Source of the DNA: Colwellia sp.
GTDB lineage: Bacteria > Pseudomonadota > Gammaproteobacteria > Enterobacterales > Alteromonadaceae
Assembly: GCA_013215465.1 (NCBI GenBank)
Contig: JABSOW010000019.1
Span: forward strand, 36,408-100,407
Direction of reading: 5' to 3'
Length of the DNA: 64,000 nucleotides
Part shown: positions 36,339 through 46,043 of the stretch, one piece after another
Numbering within the stretch: position 1 is the first letter of the stretch
How the letters are laid out: each line of letters begins with the position of its first letter
Notes under the pieces: model-generated
The model's input: only the letters and a program-made list of their open reading frames with translations
Database searches by the model: none
What the model was told of the DNA's origin: nothing
Translations under genes and position numbers: made by a program

Positions 36339-37664
36339 TTAAGCACTGACTGGCATTTTTTTAGGTTTTCTTTCTGGGTATCGCTTAGGCCTAGCCTTAA
36401 CCATTCTTGGATAACTCCTTTCTCGTCGTTCTGGTAATACAAATGCCTCCGCCATATCAAGTAAGCTATTAACTATCTTAGGGATTTTCCCTGGCGAGAC
36501 AAATGGCAGCATGGTTAATTCTTGGATTATATAAGCCGATGCGCGGTTAAAACTAAGTTGATAAGGCATAACCCCCTTTAAACTATGTGCCATTTTAGCC
36601 ATTTGAAAGCGGATCAAATTATAAGAAAGTAGAACATCCCATAACTCTTGCTCTATCATCTCTGGTTTTTTACTTCGCAATGTCAGTAAGTTACGTAACA
36701 TATACTGCTTCATCTCCCTAAATCCTAATTCAATCTCCCAACGATGTGCGTATAAATCTGCAATGTTAGCAACAGGATAACGTAGAGGGTCGGTCATGGA
36801 CGTGAGTATTGAATAGGTCTTACCCTTAATAGTGCGCTTCACCAAGCGAGCATCCATCGTTGTAGGTAAACCATCCCATTTTTTCCGTGCTTGTAGCGTT
36901 GTTTTTAAACGTATTATTTGGTCACGTGCACTTAACTTTCGAACGACTTCAAATTGTGTCCCTTTTTTCAATGGAATAAGCCAATGACGTTCTACACCTG
37001 TATTTTGCCACGGGTGTAATAATCCAAGCGAATAAAAACCTTTATCAAATAGGGTTAATGAATTATCAGGGGTAGAAGGAATTAAATCAGCGGCTAAGTG
37101 CATTTCATTAGTCGAAATCTTATCAAATGAAGAGGCCGTTAATAGGTGACTACTCAGTTCCATTTGGCATACCATGCGGATTTGTGGATAAGCAGATTCA
37201 CGTTTGTCATTATGTAGCTTGCCGAAAGCTCGGTCATTTTCTTTTGTATCAGGTGTTCGCCACACCACGCCATCGACGCCAAGTAGTTTTAATCCACAAA
37301 AATCAGGTGATGGTGTTTTTTCATGCCATATCTGTTGAGTCTGTTCAAAAATACGTTTAACAACCTCTGCACCTAATCGTTGCCTAGCTTGAACAACTGC
37401 ACTTGGGGCGACAAATGGGCGCTTACCAGGGAGCATAATATCGAGTTTATTGACGATATCACTCATTGGAAGGTGCCTAAACATAGACATTCCAACAATA
37501 CTCCATACCATCATTTCAAGTGGCAGCCTGCGTTTTCTGAGGGTTACAATACCAGATTCTTTGAGGCACTTATCGATTAACTCAGGTGATAGCACTTCAG
37601 ATAATGAATTAAAATACTCTGGTGTGAAAGCAGCAAGCGAGTGAAAATCATAATCTAAAGGCAT
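36339..37664 (-). CDS. IS4-family DDE transposase
   Basis: 441 residues from the ATG at 37664, matching the 442-residue E. coli IS4 protein nearly end to end: [54 protein letters not shown], first Asp in [13 protein letters not shown], second in [11 protein letters not shown], and [14 protein letters not shown] with the catalytic Glu. The frame is open to an upstream ATG at 37706, but that adds 14 residues encoded across a terminator-like hairpin. The stop codon lies in the left inverted repeat. It appears intact. Confidence 0.92.
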   Translation of the reverse strand: MPLDYDFHSLAAFTPEYFNSLSEVLSPELIDKCLKESGIVTLRKRRLPLEMMVWSIVGMSMFRHLPMSDIVNKLDIMLPGKRPFVAPSAVVQARQRLGAEVVKRIFEQTQQIWHEKTPSPDFCGLKLLGVDGVVWRTPDTKENDRAFGKLHNDKRESAYPQIRMVCQMELSSHLLTASSFDKISTNEMHLAADLIPSTPDNSLTLFDKGFYSLGLLHPWQNTGVERHWLIPLKKGTQFEVVRKLSARDQIIRLKTTLQARKKWDGLPTTMDARLVKRTIKGKTYSILTSMTDPLRYPVANIADLYAHRWEIELGFREMKQYMLRNLLTLRSKKPEMIEQELWDVLLSYNLIRFQMAKMAHSLKGVMPYQLSFNRASAYIIQELTMLPFVSPGKIPKIVNSLLDMAEAFVLPERRERSYPRMVKARPKRYPERKPKKMPVSA

Positions 37665-37672
37665 AAAAAAAC

Positions 37673-37693
37673 CCGATGTTGAGTGAACATCGG
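37673..37693 (-). terminator. Terminator-like hairpin just before the transposase start
   Basis: CCGATGTT (37673-37680) pairs with AACATCGG (37686-37693). On the minus strand the hairpin is followed by seven T and then the transposase ATG at 37664. It would stop read-through from the zwf-eda operon into the transposase, a known way for IS elements to limit activation by outside promoters. Confidence 0.65.
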
Positions 37694-37811
37694 ATTTTGA
37701 TCTCATTCAGCTAAAAATCAATCTGTTTTTCTTAACTGATCGGCATTAAGCTACTAAAGCTGGCTTTAAATTTAGACCGTCAATATATGTGAGGTCTGAT
37801 CGCTTTACATG

Positions 37812-38459
37812 TTACTTAACGTAAGCAAGTGCTTCATTAGCAAGTTTGGTGATCGCTGACCAATTTTTATTTTCAACCACATTATTGGGTACTAACCAAG
37901 AGCCACCACAACAAGCAACATTAGACAATGCTAAGTAGTCGCGAACATTTTGTAAATTGATGCCTCCTGTCGGACAAAATTTAATATCCGGGAATGGACC
38001 ACCAATTGATTTAATTGCATTCACACCACCTGATGCTTCTGCAGGAAAAAATTTCAAATGATCATAACCAAAATCAGCACCATCCATTAATTCTGAAATC
38101 GAAGAAATACCTGGAATTAACGCAATACTACCTTCGTTGCCCGCCTGTAATAAATCTTTAGTTAACCCAGGGCTAATAGCAAACTTAGCGCCAGCATCAA
38201 TTGACTGTTGTAATTGATGACGGTTAGTCACTGTTCCTGAGCCAATAATAGCTTCCGGTAATTCTTTAGCAATGATACTTATCACATCAAGTGCCACAGG
38301 TGTACGTAAGGTAACTTCTAGCACTTTTACATTAGCTGCTAATAACGCTTCAGCAATTGGCAAGGCATCTTCAACTTTATTAATAACTAATACAGGCACG
38401 ATTGGGCCCATAGCGAAAAGATCCTTTGGCATAATTTGCCAATTTTTTGATACTATCAT
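37812..38459 (-). CDS. eda: KDPG/KHG aldolase
   Basis: 215 residues. GPIVPVLVINKVEDA, catalytic Glu in VLEVTLRTP, AISPGLTKDLL, Schiff-base Lys in LKFFPAEASGG and FCPTGGINLQN. It splits 2-keto-3-deoxy-6-phosphogluconate to pyruvate and glyceraldehyde 3-phosphate. AGAGGA ribosome-binding site. Last gene of zwf-pgl-edd-eda; the IS element begins 44 bases beyond its stop. Confidence 0.95.
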   Translation of the reverse strand: MIVSKNWQIMPKDLFAMGPIVPVLVINKVEDALPIAEALLAANVKVLEVTLRTPVALDVISIIAKELPEAIIGSGTVTNRHQLQQSIDAGAKFAISPGLTKDLLQAGNEGSIALIPGISSISELMDGADFGYDHLKFFPAEASGGVNAIKSIGGPFPDIKFCPTGGINLQNVRDYLALSNVACCGGSWLVPNNVVENKNWSAITKLANEALAYVK

Positions 38460-38565
38460 AAATCCTCTATTCTTTCTTAGTATCAGTAATTTACTGATAT
38501 ATAAATTTTTACGGCTAAGCTAAACTGTTACAAGTAATAACTTAGCCAAACATCCATCATTATTT

Positions 38566-40380
38566 TTATTCATCAAATAATGAACAAGCACCTGTTTCAG
38601 CTGAACTTAAATTACGGCGCATAAAACCAAAAAGTTCACGTCCCATACCTTGATGATGTCCATTAACTTGAAACGTTGCCAGATCACGTGCAGCTAACTC
38701 TTGTTCATCCACCAACAAGGTTAATTCACCCGTGATGCCATCAAGATTAATCATATCACCGGTTTTTATTTTCGCAATTAAGCCGCCATCTAATGCTTCA
38801 GGGCATAAATGAATAGCCGCAGGAACCTTACCTGATGCGCCTGACATTCGACCATCAGTTACTAAAGCAACTTTAAAGCCTTTATCTTGCAATACACCAA
38901 GTGGCGGCGTTAACTTATGTAATTCAGGCATACCACGTGCCTTAGGGCCTTGAAAACGAACCACAGCGATAAAATCTTTATCTAGATCACCAGCATCAAA
39001 AGCGGCTTGTAAGTCATGTTGATCTTCAAATACCACCGCTGGTGCTTGAACCGCACAATTATCGATATGTAAAGATGAGGTTTTAATAACTGAGGTACCC
39101 AAGTTACCTTTAAGTGTTTTTAAACCACCATCAACTTTAAATGGCTGCGCTACAGTAGCAATGACTTCTTTATCGCCCGACTCAAAAGCACCATCAACCC
39201 ATTTAAGCTGACCATTATCTAACACCGGTTTTTGGGTATAACGCATTAAACCACGACCGCAAATAGTTTCAACATCTTCATGCAATAAACCACCCGCAAT
39301 TAACTCTCTAAAGAGTAATGCCATGCCGCCCGCTTCTTGGAAGTGGTTAATATCAGCATGACCATTAGGATAAATTTTAGTGATCAGCGGCACCACATCA
39401 GATAAATCATTGAAATCATTGAAATCAATGATAATGCCAGCAGCACGAGAAAAAGCAATAATATGCATGATCAAATTTGTCGAACCACCTGTTGCCAATA
39501 AAGCAACAATACAGTTAACTATCGAACGTTCATCAATCATTTCACCAACAGGCATAAAATTACCTGATTGTTGAGTTAAACGTGTTACTTGACGCGCTGC
39601 AGCTTTAGTCAACTCTTCACGTAATAGTGTATTGGGCGCAATAAAGGAAGCACCCGGCAGATGTAAACCTAACACTTCTACCACTAATTGGTTTGAGTTA
39701 GCGGTGCCAAAGAAAGTACAAGTCCCTGCCGCATGGTACGAAGCAGACTCAGCTTCTAATAGAGCAACCTCATCTACTTTGCCTTGTGCATATTGTTGAC
39801 GAACAAAGGCCTTTTCTTTATTAGGAATGCCTGATGGCATAGGACCTGCTGGTATAAATACTGTTGGTAAATGACCAAAGGTCATACTGGCAATAAGCAA
39901 GCCTGGTACTATTTTATCGCAAATACCCAACATCACTGAGCCATCAAACATGTTATGAGATAAGCCAATGGCTGTTGACATGGCAATAACATCACGACTC
40001 ATTAAGCTTAAATCCATACCCGGCTGCCCTTGGGTTACACCGTCACACATAGCTGGAACACCACCAGCAAATTGAGCAACACCACCGGTTTCTTTAATGG
40101 CTTCTTTAATAATATCAGGATAAGTTTGATAAGGCTGATGGGCACTAAGCATATCGTTATAGGCTGAAGTAATGGCAATATCGGAATGATTTAAGCCTTT
40201 GATAGCCTGCTTATCTTCTTTACCACAAGCCGCAAAACCATGGGCTAAATTACCACATGACAAACTAGCACGATGTACTGTAGTTGATTTTGCCGCATTA
40301 ATTTTAGCTAAATACTCAGTTCGGGTAGTAACACTTCGAGCAATAATACGCTCTGTTATGTCGACTATTTCTTTTTTCAT
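38566..40380 (-). CDS. edd: Phosphogluconate dehydratase
   Basis: About 604 residues. [4Fe-4S] dehydratase with cysteines in [25 protein letters not shown] and [10 protein letters not shown], plus ATGGSTN and [14 protein letters not shown]. It makes 2-keto-3-deoxy-6-phosphogluconate. Homologues begin near [13 protein letters not shown], so the ATG at 40380 (weak GAAG site) is preferred; ATG at 40392 is possible. Seventy-three bases after pgl and 106 before eda. Confidence 0.95.
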   Translation of the reverse strand: MKKEIVDITERIIARSVTTRTEYLAKINAAKSTTVHRASLSCGNLAHGFAACGKEDKQAIKGLNHSDIAITSAYNDMLSAHQPYQTYPDIIKEAIKETGGVAQFAGGVPAMCDGVTQGQPGMDLSLMSRDVIAMSTAIGLSHNMFDGSVMLGICDKIVPGLLIASMTFGHLPTVFIPAGPMPSGIPNKEKAFVRQQYAQGKVDEVALLEAESASYHAAGTCTFFGTANSNQLVVEVLGLHLPGASFIAPNTLLREELTKAAARQVTRLTQQSGNFMPVGEMIDERSIVNCIVALLATGGSTNLIMHIIAFSRAAGIIIDFNDFNDLSDVVPLITKIYPNGHADINHFQEAGGMALLFRELIAGGLLHEDVETICGRGLMRYTQKPVLDNGQLKWVDGAFESGDKEVIATVAQPFKVDGGLKTLKGNLGTSVIKTSSLHIDNCAVQAPAVVFEDQHDLQAAFDAGDLDKDFIAVVRFQGPKARGMPELHKLTPPLGVLQDKGFKVALVTDGRMSGASGKVPAAIHLCPEALDGGLIAKIKTGDMINLDGITGELTLLVDEQELAARDLATFQVNGHHQGMGRELFGFMRRNLSSAETGACSLFDE

Positions 40381-40453
40381 TACTATCTTCATTGCTCTAC
40401 TTCTCAAAATTTATTTAATCGTTAATTTGAAATGTGTCGGGTTGTCGCCCAGT

Positions 40454-41149
40454 CTACACAGCCCAATATACTTGAGTATCAATATTGTCAGTTTGTAGAA
40501 ATTTTCGAATTGGCATATCAAATACATCATCACCGTTAAGCGCTTTATCTAATACTTGCTTTTTATTGTCGCCACACAAATGTAAAAAAACATTTTTGCT
40601 TTGACTTAATGAGGCAAAACTAAAAGTAATACGTTGATGTGGTGCTGTTGTTGGCTCAACTGCCATTAAGGCATTTCTATTATTACTATCTAAAGCTTGT
40701 TTAATTTGCGCACTGCACGGAAATAATGAAGCCGTATGACCATCTTCACCCATACCTAAAATAAGTACATCTAAAGGTAACAAGGCATTGTTAGCCGCAA
40801 TATTAAGATCGGCTAAGGTTTCTTCAGAAAGCTCTTCACCTTGTTTTAAGTGAAAAAACTTAGCTGCTGATGCTTTGTTTTGTAATAAGTTTTCATGAAC
40901 TAAACGGGTATTACTGGCATCAGAGCTAATATCAACCCAGCGCTCATCTGCTAAGGTAATAGTGACCTTTTTCCAATCAATATCTTTATTTGATAACACC
41001 TTAAAAAAACCTTTCGGCGTAGAGCCACCTGACACAGCAATACTGGCCTTGCCTTTGAGTGAAATAGCTTGTTGAAGTATTTCACTCACTTTATATGCCA
41101 AAGCGAAATCTAATTGTTCACGAGTATCAAAATTATTTTTCTCAAACAT
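40454..41149 (-). CDS. pgl: 6-phosphogluconolactonase (DevB type)
   Basis: 231 residues. AVSGGSTPKGFFKVL, TLADERWVD, LGMGEDGHTASLFP and the final FSFASLSQSKNVFLHLCG region are DevB/Pgl motifs. It opens 6-phosphoglucono-lactone. The ATG at 41149, two bases after the zwf stop, follows a GGTAG site formed by the end of zwf; a GTG at 41164 inside zwf is less likely. Translational coupling with zwf is expected. Confidence 0.93.
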   Translation of the reverse strand: MFEKNNFDTREQLDFALAYKVSEILQQAISLKGKASIAVSGGSTPKGFFKVLSNKDIDWKKVTITLADERWVDISSDASNTRLVHENLLQNKASAAKFFHLKQGEELSEETLADLNIAANNALLPLDVLILGMGEDGHTASLFPCSAQIKQALDSNNRNALMAVEPTTAPHQRITFSFASLSQSKNVFLHLCGDNKKQVLDKALNGDDVFDMPIRKFLQTDNIDTQVYWAV

Positions 41150-41151
41150 GA

Positions 41152-42621
41152 TTATTCTACCCACTGGCGGTCATCACGCGCAATTAATGAAATAGATGAA
41201 ACTGGCCCCCATGAGCCTGCTGCGTATGGCTTAGGTGCTTCATTAGTTGCTTGCCATGCATCAATAATGCTATCAGCCCATGTCCAAGCAGCTTCAACTT
41301 CGTCACGACTAACAAATAATGACTGATTACCATTTAATACTTCTAGCATTAAGCGTTCATAAGCATCAATTACCCGTTGATCTTGATAAGTATCACTGAA
41401 GCTCAAATCCAATTTATTTTCTTGAATATTCATTTGTGACGCAATACCAGGGATTTTATTCATCATTTGTAATTCAACCCCTTCATCAGGTTGCAAACGA
41501 ATGGTTAGTTTATTTGAAGGCAACTCACTATAACTGTCTTTAAAAATATTGTGTGGTTGCGCTTTAAAGTGCACTACAATTTCACTGTGTTTAGCTGGCA
41601 TACGCTTACCAGTACGTAAATAGAAAGGCACGCCAGACCAACGCCAGTTATTAATTTCAGCTTTAATCGCCACAAAGGTCTCTGTTTTACTCTTAGTATT
41701 AGCACCTTCTTCGTTCAAATAACCCGGTACAGCGACACCATTTAAGAAACCATCCGCATATTGGCCGCGAACAGTCTTCTCTTTCACATTAGTACGGTTA
41801 ATAGGAGAAAGTGCTTTAATCGCTTTTAATTTTTCCGCACGAATACTTGTCGCACTTAAATCAGCAGGAGGCTCCATTGCTAATAAAGATAGAATTTGCA
41901 ATAAATGGTTTTGAATCATATCGCGCATTTGGCCTGCGTCATCATAAAAGCCCCAGCGGCCTTCTATACCAACACTTTCAGCAACCGTGATTTGCACATG
42001 GTCAATACTGTTTCTGTCCCAGTTAGTGGTAAAGAGTGAGTTAGCAAAACGTAGCACTAACAGGTTTAATACCGTTTCTTTACCTAGGTAATGGTCAATA
42101 CGATAAATTTGATTTTCATTAAAGAAACGCGCTACTTGATCATTAATCACTTTAGATGATGCTAAACAATGGCCAATAGGTTTTTCCATGACTACACGGT
42201 CATCAACAGAGACAAGATTTGCATGATCAAGACCATCACATATATCGCCATAGATAACGGGAGGCGTAGAAAAATAATATACGCGAGTACTATTTCCACC
42301 TGATAAGGTATCTGCTAAATTGTTATAAGCAGACACATCTTTCATATCAAGCTGCTGATAGACTAAACGCGCCATAAAACGTACTAAAACGTCTTCATCT
42401 AATGTTTCATTAACAAAATTATTAAGGTTTTCTAAGACAAAACTTTTAAAATATTCAAGACTATTTGTTGGGCGGGCAACACCAACAATACGGCTTTTTT
42501 CATTAATTAGACCACACACTTCTAATTGGTATAAAGCAGGCAACAGCTTGCGCCTTGATAAATCACCTAACGCACCAAAAATAACGATTTCACTGGCAGA
42601 CTGACATTCTAATTTGTTCAT
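41152..42621 (-). CDS. zwf: Glucose-6-phosphate 1-dehydrogenase
   Basis: 489 residues. Cofactor loop FGALGDLSRRKLLPAL, active-site RIDHYLGKETVLN, EKPIGHC, and WEPPADLS-like (MEPPADLSATSIRAEK) region. First enzyme of the Entner-Doudoroff and oxidative pentose phosphate routes, feeding NADPH. First gene of the minus-strand operon, divergent from hexR across 487 bases with two HexR-like sites. Confidence 0.96.
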   Translation of the reverse strand: MNKLECQSASEIVIFGALGDLSRRKLLPALYQLEVCGLINEKSRIVGVARPTNSLEYFKSFVLENLNNFVNETLDEDVLVRFMARLVYQQLDMKDVSAYNNLADTLSGGNSTRVYYFSTPPVIYGDICDGLDHANLVSVDDRVVMEKPIGHCLASSKVINDQVARFFNENQIYRIDHYLGKETVLNLLVLRFANSLFTTNWDRNSIDHVQITVAESVGIEGRWGFYDDAGQMRDMIQNHLLQILSLLAMEPPADLSATSIRAEKLKAIKALSPINRTNVKEKTVRGQYADGFLNGVAVPGYLNEEGANTKSKTETFVAIKAEINNWRWSGVPFYLRTGKRMPAKHSEIVVHFKAQPHNIFKDSYSELPSNKLTIRLQPDEGVELQMMNKIPGIASQMNIQENKLDLSFSDTYQDQRVIDAYERLMLEVLNGNQSLFVSRDEVEAAWTWADSIIDAWQATNEAPKPYAAGSWGPVSSISLIARDDRQWVE

Positions 42622-42717
42622 AAAATTTTCTGACCTTATTTTCTTACTAGGGCTCTGCTGGATAAGTTCATTTCATTAATGACTGCGTATTATGCTAATA
42701 ATATTAAATCGCAGTAT

Positions 42718-42732
42718 TGTAACTAAACTACA
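42718..42732. promoter_or_regulatory. HexR-like operator 1
   Basis: TGTAACTAAACTACA matches the HexR pattern TGTARTWWWAYTACA at 14 of 15 positions. It lies 97 bases upstream of the zwf start codon, a good position for control of zwf-pgl-edd-eda. Confidence 0.6.
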
Positions 42733-42778
42733 TATACCTCTAATTTAGCGCCTAAATGTTAATCAGTAAAGAACTTTT

Positions 42779-42793
42779 TGTAATTTTATTACA
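42779..42793. promoter_or_regulatory. HexR-like operator 2 (perfect palindrome)
   Basis: TGTAATTTTATTACA matches the HexR pattern at all 15 positions and is a perfect inverted repeat around TTT. It sits 61 bases from site 1 centre to centre, on the zwf side of the region. Confidence 0.75.
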
Positions 42794-43108
42794 TTTTATT
42801 TTAAAGAAGAATTAAATAGGCTAGTTAGCCCAAGAAAATAGACTTATAGACAAATTTATCAGCAGTCATTGTTACAAACTATCGTATAATATTCTTTGTT
42901 TATTAATTAAACATTTGCTAATTTCATACGTTTTGCATTATATTAGCTTCAATTATGAAATAAAATTTCATTTTTCCTGTTACTTAAGAAGAAAATAAAT
43001 TACAGTAAAGACGCAATAGTCAATCATTGCCCATTAAATTAAAACTTTATTTTGCCATAAAATAGCAATATTGCTGGCTAAGATAACTAGATCTAGGATC
43101 ACAAGATA

Positions 43109-43957
43109 ATGAATATATTAGAAAAGATCACAAATGAACTAGACACATTAAGTAAATCAGAACGTAAAGTAGCTGAAGTAATATTATCTTCACCCAGTAC
43201 CGTTATACATTCCAGTATAGCGGCGTTAGCGAAACAGGCGAATATAAGTGAGCCTACCGTAAACCGCTTTTGTCGACGTTTAGATACTAAAGGCTATCCT
43301 GATTTCAAACTGCATTTAGCACAAAGTTTAGCTAACGGTACTCCTTATGTTAACCGCCATGTAGACGAGAATGATAACGCCGAAGAATATACCTCTAAAA
43401 TTTTTGAATCAACTATGGCTAGTCTTGAATTGGCCCGTAAAAGTTTAGATGCAAGTTTAATCAATCGTGCAGTTGATGTGTTAACTCAAGCCAATAAAAT
43501 ATCCTTTTTTGGTCTAGGAGCTTCCGCAATAGTTGCCCATGATGCGCAAAATAAATTTTTTCGCTTTAATGTGCCTGTTGTTTATTTCGATGACATATTA
43601 ATGCAACGTATGAGTGCTATAAATAGTCGTCAGGGTGATGTAGTAGTCGTTATATCTCATACAGGAAGAACGAAATCATTGGTTGAAGTAGCAAGTTTGG
43701 CTAAAGAAAATGACGCGACAGTTATTGGTATTACCACAACAGATACGCCATTAGCTAAAGAATGTAGCATCGTTTTATCAGTTGATGTTATCGAGGATAC
43801 CGACCTATATATGCCAATGTCTTCTCGTATTGCTCAATTAGCACTAATAGATGTATTGGCCACCGGATTTACCTTACGCAGAGGTAGTAAATTTAGAGAT
43901 AATTTGAAAAAAGTCAAAGATAGCTTACGAAGTTCACGCTTTGAAAAGAAAGATTAA
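43109..43957 (+). CDS. hexR: HexR, RpiR-family regulator of sugar catabolism
   Basis: 282 residues. N-terminal RpiR helix-turn-helix (SIAALAKQANISEPTVNRFCRRL, residues ~30-55 region) and a SIS sugar-phosphate domain (residues ~120-260: KISFFGLGASAIVAHDAQ, VVISHTGRTKSLVEVA). HexR senses 2-keto-3-deoxy-6-phosphogluconate and represses zwf-edd-eda while controlling gluconeogenic genes in Shewanella and relatives. Divergent from zwf and followed by pykA after 69 bases, the conserved arrangement. Confidence 0.93.
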   Translation: MNILEKITNELDTLSKSERKVAEVILSSPSTVIHSSIAALAKQANISEPTVNRFCRRLDTKGYPDFKLHLAQSLANGTPYVNRHVDENDNAEEYTSKIFESTMASLELARKSLDASLINRAVDVLTQANKISFFGLGASAIVAHDAQNKFFRFNVPVVYFDDILMQRMSAINSRQGDVVVVISHTGRTKSLVEVASLAKENDATVIGITTTDTPLAKECSIVLSVDVIEDTDLYMPMSSRIAQLALIDVLATGFTLRRGSKFRDNLKKVKDSLRSSRFEKKD

Positions 43958-44026
43958 GCATTAATTTTATCGAAAAAACAAACGTACCCTATAAGCAAAA
44001 CCATTAAAAAGTAACTAAGGATTAAC

Positions 44027-45478
44027 ATGCCTAGAAGAACTAAAATTGTTGCCACTCTTGGTCCGGCAACCGATGATAAAGCAATATTAAAATCAGTACT
44101 AGCTGCTGGTGTAAACGTGGTGAGACTTAACTTTTCTCACGGGATTCCACAAGATCATATCGACAGAGCTAATAATGTTCGTGAAATTGCAAAAGAATTA
44201 GGCATTTATGTCGGTATTTTAGGTGATTTACAAGGTCCTAAAATTCGTGTCTCTACTTTTAAAGACGGTCCAATAAAGCTCGCCATTGGTGATAAATTTG
44301 AACTTGATGCCACTTTAGAGAAAGGCTTAGGTTGCCAAGAAAAAGTAGGTATCGATTATAAAAAACTAGTCCAAGATGTTAACACTGGTGACATTTTATT
44401 ACTTGATGATGGTCGCGTACAATTAAAAGTACTATCAACATCAGATACTTCGGTATTTACCGAAGTTACCGTTGGTGGTCCATTATCTAATAACAAAGGT
44501 ATTAACCGTCAAGGTGGAGGCCTAACAGCACCAGCATTAACGGTTAAAGATAAAGAAGATATTAAATTAGCCGCTAAAATAAAGGTTGATTTTCTTGCGG
44601 TTTCATTCCCTCGTGATGCTGCAGATATGCGCGAAGCACGCTTACTTGCACAAGAAGCAGGATGTGATGCTCGTTTAGTGTCAAAAATCGAACGTGCAGA
44701 AGCCGTAAATGATGACAAAATACTTGATGGTATCATTCTCGCTTCTGATGTTGTTATGGTTGCCCGTGGTGATTTAGGGGTAGAAATTGGTGATGCTGAA
44801 CTAGTTGGTAAGCAAAAGCATATTATTGCGCGTTCTCGTCAATTAAACCGTGTTGTTATTACTGCTACGCAAATGATGGAAACCATGATAGAACAGCCCA
44901 TGCCAACGCGTGCTGAAGTTATGGATGTAGCAAACGCGGTATTAGATGGTACAGATGCCGTTATGCTAAGCGCTGAAACTGCTGCAGGTAAATACCCTGT
45001 TGAAACTGTAATGGCTATGGCAAATGTTTGTGTTGGTGCTGAAAAGCATCGTTCAGTGAATACTTCTAATCACAGAATGGATTTAACATTTACTGAAGTG
45101 TCTGAAACCATTGCCTTATCAGCTATGTATGCTGCTAATCATTTAGACGGTGTTAAAGCTATTATTGCTTTAACTGAGTCAGGCCAAACCAGTAAGTTAA
45201 TGTCTCGGATTACCTCAGGTTTACCTATTTATTCATTGTCTCGACATGCAAAAACATTAAACAAAACTGCGATTTACCGTGGTGTTTATCCAGTTGCCTT
45301 TGATTCAAAACAAAGTAGTGATGAAAGTCTAGATGACGACATACTTAAAGCAGTGTGCCAAAACTCTGACTTAAAAGTAGGTGATAAAGTGATTGTAACT
45401 CATGGTGATTTAATGGAAACAGTTGGTGCATCAAATACGTTAAAAGCATTAATCATTGCTAAAAAGCATCTCGCTTAA
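44027..45478 (+). CDS. pykA: Pyruvate kinase (PykA type)
   Basis: 483 residues, nearly collinear with E. coli Pyk[34 protein letters not shown], the catalytic Lys in [34 protein letters not shown] and [18 protein letters not shown]. Makes ATP and pyruvate from phosphoenolpyruvate; PykA-type enzymes are AMP or sugar-phosphate activated. Probably co-transcribed with hexR. Confidence 0.95.
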   Translation: MPRRTKIVATLGPATDDKAILKSVLAAGVNVVRLNFSHGIPQDHIDRANNVREIAKELGIYVGILGDLQGPKIRVSTFKDGPIKLAIGDKFELDATLEKGLGCQEKVGIDYKKLVQDVNTGDILLLDDGRVQLKVLSTSDTSVFTEVTVGGPLSNNKGINRQGGGLTAPALTVKDKEDIKLAAKIKVDFLAVSFPRDAADMREARLLAQEAGCDARLVSKIERAEAVNDDKILDGIILASDVVMVARGDLGVEIGDAELVGKQKHIIARSRQLNRVVITATQMMETMIEQPMPTRAEVMDVANAVLDGTDAVMLSAETAAGKYPVETVMAMANVCVGAEKHRSVNTSNHRMDLTFTEVSETIALSAMYAANHLDGVKAIIALTESGQTSKLMSRITSGLPIYSLSRHAKTLNKTAIYRGVYPVAFDSKQSSDESLDDDILKAVCQNSDLKVGDKVIVTHGDLMETVGASNTLKALIIAKKHLA

Positions 45479-45514
45479 ATTAAGTAAACGAAAAAGAAAA
45501 GTTTCGAGTTTCGC

Positions 45515-45557
45515 AGTAATGAAAACACCGCACTCTCAGTATGGTGTTTTCGTTACT
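45515..45557. terminator. 15-bp stem hairpin between convergent pykA and PilZ genes
   Basis: AGTAATGAAAACACC (45515-45529) pairs with GGTGTTTTCGTTACT (45543-45557) with one G-T wobble and a 13-base loop. It sits in the 89-base convergent gap. It lacks a T-run on either side, so termination is plausible but not certain. Confidence 0.5.
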
Positions 45558-45567
45558 CGTCACTAAT

Positions 45568-45867
45568 TTAATCCAATTCTTCTATCGCAATTCCAACTAG
45601 ATAACATCCTTCACATTCTTCATCTATTCGCACAACTTTACCACGTATATCAAGAGACTGTACTTGGTCAGATGCAGAATCAAGTTTAATTTTTACATAG
45701 GTAGACATTGCCAGTGGATGTTCCACTTCAATTGCCATACCGGTAGCACTTAAGTCACGACAAGTAGCCATTATTTGGCTATTGGCTTCATCGTCAATAA
45801 TGGTAACAACGACTTCATTGTTTAACATCATCCGGTAAAAATTACGTTTATCATCAAAATTTATCAT
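45568..45867 (-). CDS. PilZ-domain protein, probable c-di-GMP binder
   Basis: 99 residues, a single PilZ domain. It keeps the c-di-GMP-binding residues: RNFYR (RxxxR, residues ~8-12) before the barrel and DLSATGMAIE (D/NxSxxG) inside it. This contrasts with the pilZ gene at 20 kb, which lacks the arginines. Likely a stand-alone receptor that affects motility or surface behaviour; its partner is unknown. Confidence 0.85.
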   Translation of the reverse strand: MINFDDKRNFYRMMLNNEVVVTIIDDEANSQIMATCRDLSATGMAIEVEHPLAMSTYVKIKLDSASDQVQSLDIRGKVVRIDEECEGCYLVGIAIEELD

Positions 45868-46043
45868 TTGTACTCCAATGTAATATAGCTATTTACCTGC
45901 CGTCTTTTTCATGATTTATTAATTGAGGCTCACATAATAAATGAAAAAAATCACGAATTAACGACACTGTCAGTGTGAGGTAAACAATAAAAACAAAAAC
46001 AGTTTCGTTATTTATACGTAGCTTAAGCCTAGGTGTCAAATAT

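Larger units (their letters stand above)
36307..37767 (-). mobile_element. IS4-family (IS4 group) insertion sequence, ~1461 bp
   Basis: Imperfect 37-base terminal inverted repeats bound the element: 36307-36343 and 37731-37767 share AAAGCCAGCT, AGCTTAATGCC and TCAGTTAAG with mismatches between. One transposase gene fills it. Size, IR length and protein resemble E. coli IS4. A clean target duplication was not found; flanks carry only the similar TAAATCTACA and TAAATTTAGA. It lies between the palindromic element downstream of rne and the end of eda. Confidence 0.88.
42622..43108. promoter_or_regulatory. zwf-hexR divergent control region
   Basis: 487 very AT-rich bases without a gene. The zwf-proximal third holds both HexR-like sites. 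The hexR-proximal part contains short AT inverted repeats (GAAATAAAATTTC near 42957) and an AGGATCACAAG ribosome-binding region before hexR. No third site near hexR was seen. Confidence 0.6.

Noticed and set aside
36292..37777. Target-site duplication of the IS4 element
   Set aside because: Flanks TAAATCTACA and TAAATTTAGA match at 8 of 10 bases, but they are AT-rich and not at the exact repeat borders; not convincing.
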